Origin: an uncultured Bacilli bacterium
Lineage (GTDB): Bacteria; Bacillota_I; Bacilli_A; RF39; UBA660
Assembly (NCBI GenBank): GCA_949440065.1
Contig: CASRZP010000086.1
Location: 1 to 5,143 of the forward strand
DNA length: 5,143 bases
Direction: 5' to 3'
Shown: piece after piece, positions 4,819 to 5,143 of the stretch
Numbering within the stretch: the stretch's first letter is position 1
Layout: every line of letters begins with the position of its first letter
Position numbers and translations under genes: made by a program
Notes under the pieces: model-generated
The model's database searches: none
Told to the model about the DNA's origin: nothing
What the model saw: only the letters and a program-made list of their open reading frames with translations

Positions 4819-5143
4819 AAAAAGACTAGGTTTAGAACTAACACGAGGTGAATTAGAAGCATTCTTTTTTGGCTATTTAAATCAGGAAGTAAAAGATTAT
4901 CAAATGAGTGCAATGTTAATGGCCATTTGTATTCATGGATTATCAGATAAAGAAGTGTTTAACTTAGTCGATATTTTTATTGCGAGTGGCATTTCGCTAG
5001 ACTTATCTAGTTTAGGAACTACGGTAGACAAACACTCAACAGGAGGCGTAGGTGATAAAACAACACTAATCGTAGGACCAATTGTTTCTAGTTGTGGAGT
5101 AAAGGTTCCTAAAATGTCAGGTCGGGGCTTAGGACATACAGGA
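4799..5143 (+). CDS. pdp: Pyrimidine-nucleoside phosphorylase, N-terminal part (3' end cut by window)
   Basis: This enzyme cleaves uridine, thymidine and deoxyuridine with phosphate to give the free base and (deoxy)ribose-1-phosphate in nucleoside salvage. The frame opens at ATG 4799, shares 20 bases with the preceding gene and has AAGGA at 4786-4790 as a ribosome binding site, so translation is probably coupled. The 115 visible residues of about 430-440 include the N-terminal helical domain with DYQMSAMLMAI (33-43), the phosphate-binding VDKHSTGGVGDKTTL (76-90) with Lys78, His79, Ser80 and the glycine pair, and KMSGRGLGHTG (105-115), which continues off-window as the family's glycine-threonine signature. 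Related anthranilate phosphoribosyltransferases lack KHSTGGVGDK. Choosing between pdp (broad) and deoA (thymidine) needs the missing part; the Bacillus-like sequence favours pdp. No cdd or deoC is visible, so the usual salvage cluster would have to lie downstream. Confidence 0.93.
   Translation, partial: MIELINKKRLGLELTRGELEAFFFGYLNQEVKDYQMSAMLMAICIHGLSDKEVFNLVDIFIASGISLDLSSLGTTVDKHSTGGVGDKTTLIVGPIVSSCGVKVPKMSGRGLGHTG

Noticed and set aside
1..5143. Mobile element, CRISPR array, tRNA or rRNA in the window
   Set aside because: No regularly spaced repeats, transposase or integrase motifs, terminal inverted repeats or tRNA-like cloverleaf with a conserved T-arm were seen on either strand.

Overview
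The window is AT-rich DNA from a low-GC bacterium, almost certainly a Bacillota (class Bacilli or Erysipelotrichia-like lineage). The evidence is a SUF iron-sulfur operon of the Gram-positive type (SufS, SufU, SufB), AGGTG/GGAGG-type ribosome binding sites, and a pyrimidine-nucleoside phosphorylase close to the Bacillus form. TAA, TAG and TGA all serve as stops and no gene needs TGA read as tryptophan, so this is not the mycoplasma code. Nearly all coding is on the + strand. I see no transposase, integrase, CRISPR array, tRNA or rRNA, and the region reads as chromosomal.

Layout. (1) Positions 1-2970 hold the distal part of a suf operon: the C-terminal 249 residues of the cysteine desulfurase SufS, the sulfur-transfer protein SufU, an unrecognised 153-residue protein, and the scaffold protein SufB. 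The genes are packed so that each ribosome binding site lies at or on the stop codon of the gene before it, and a rho-independent terminator follows sufB at about 3012-3048. sufC and sufD are not visible and would be expected upstream of the window. (2) Positions 3134-3480 hold a tail-less single-stranded DNA-binding protein (SsbB-like) that starts at GTG and ends in a 12-bp perfect hairpin with the stop codon in its loop. (3) Positions 3511-3914 hold a small XRE/Cro-type regulator whose -10 box lies inside a perfect 14-bp palindrome, a likely autoregulatory operator. (4) Positions 3915-4221 hold about 307 bases without a convincing gene; they contain a perfect TTGACA, a terminator-like hairpin and the promoter of the next operon. 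(5) Positions 4222-5143 hold a stand-alone left-handed beta-helix acyltransferase resembling only the acetyltransferase half of GlmU, overlapping by 20 bases a pyrimidine-nucleoside phosphorylase gene that runs off the right edge.

How they work together. SufS takes sulfur from cysteine as a persulfide, SufU accepts it on a zinc-liganding cysteine, and it is passed to the SufBCD scaffold for cluster assembly. The unknown protein is embedded in this operon and is the best candidate for an undescribed component. The acyltransferase and the phosphorylase are translationally linked and may both deal with sugar-phosphate or nucleoside metabolism, but the acyltransferase substrate is unclear because arginines expected in GlmU are replaced. 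SsbB and the XRE regulator appear to be independent single-gene units.
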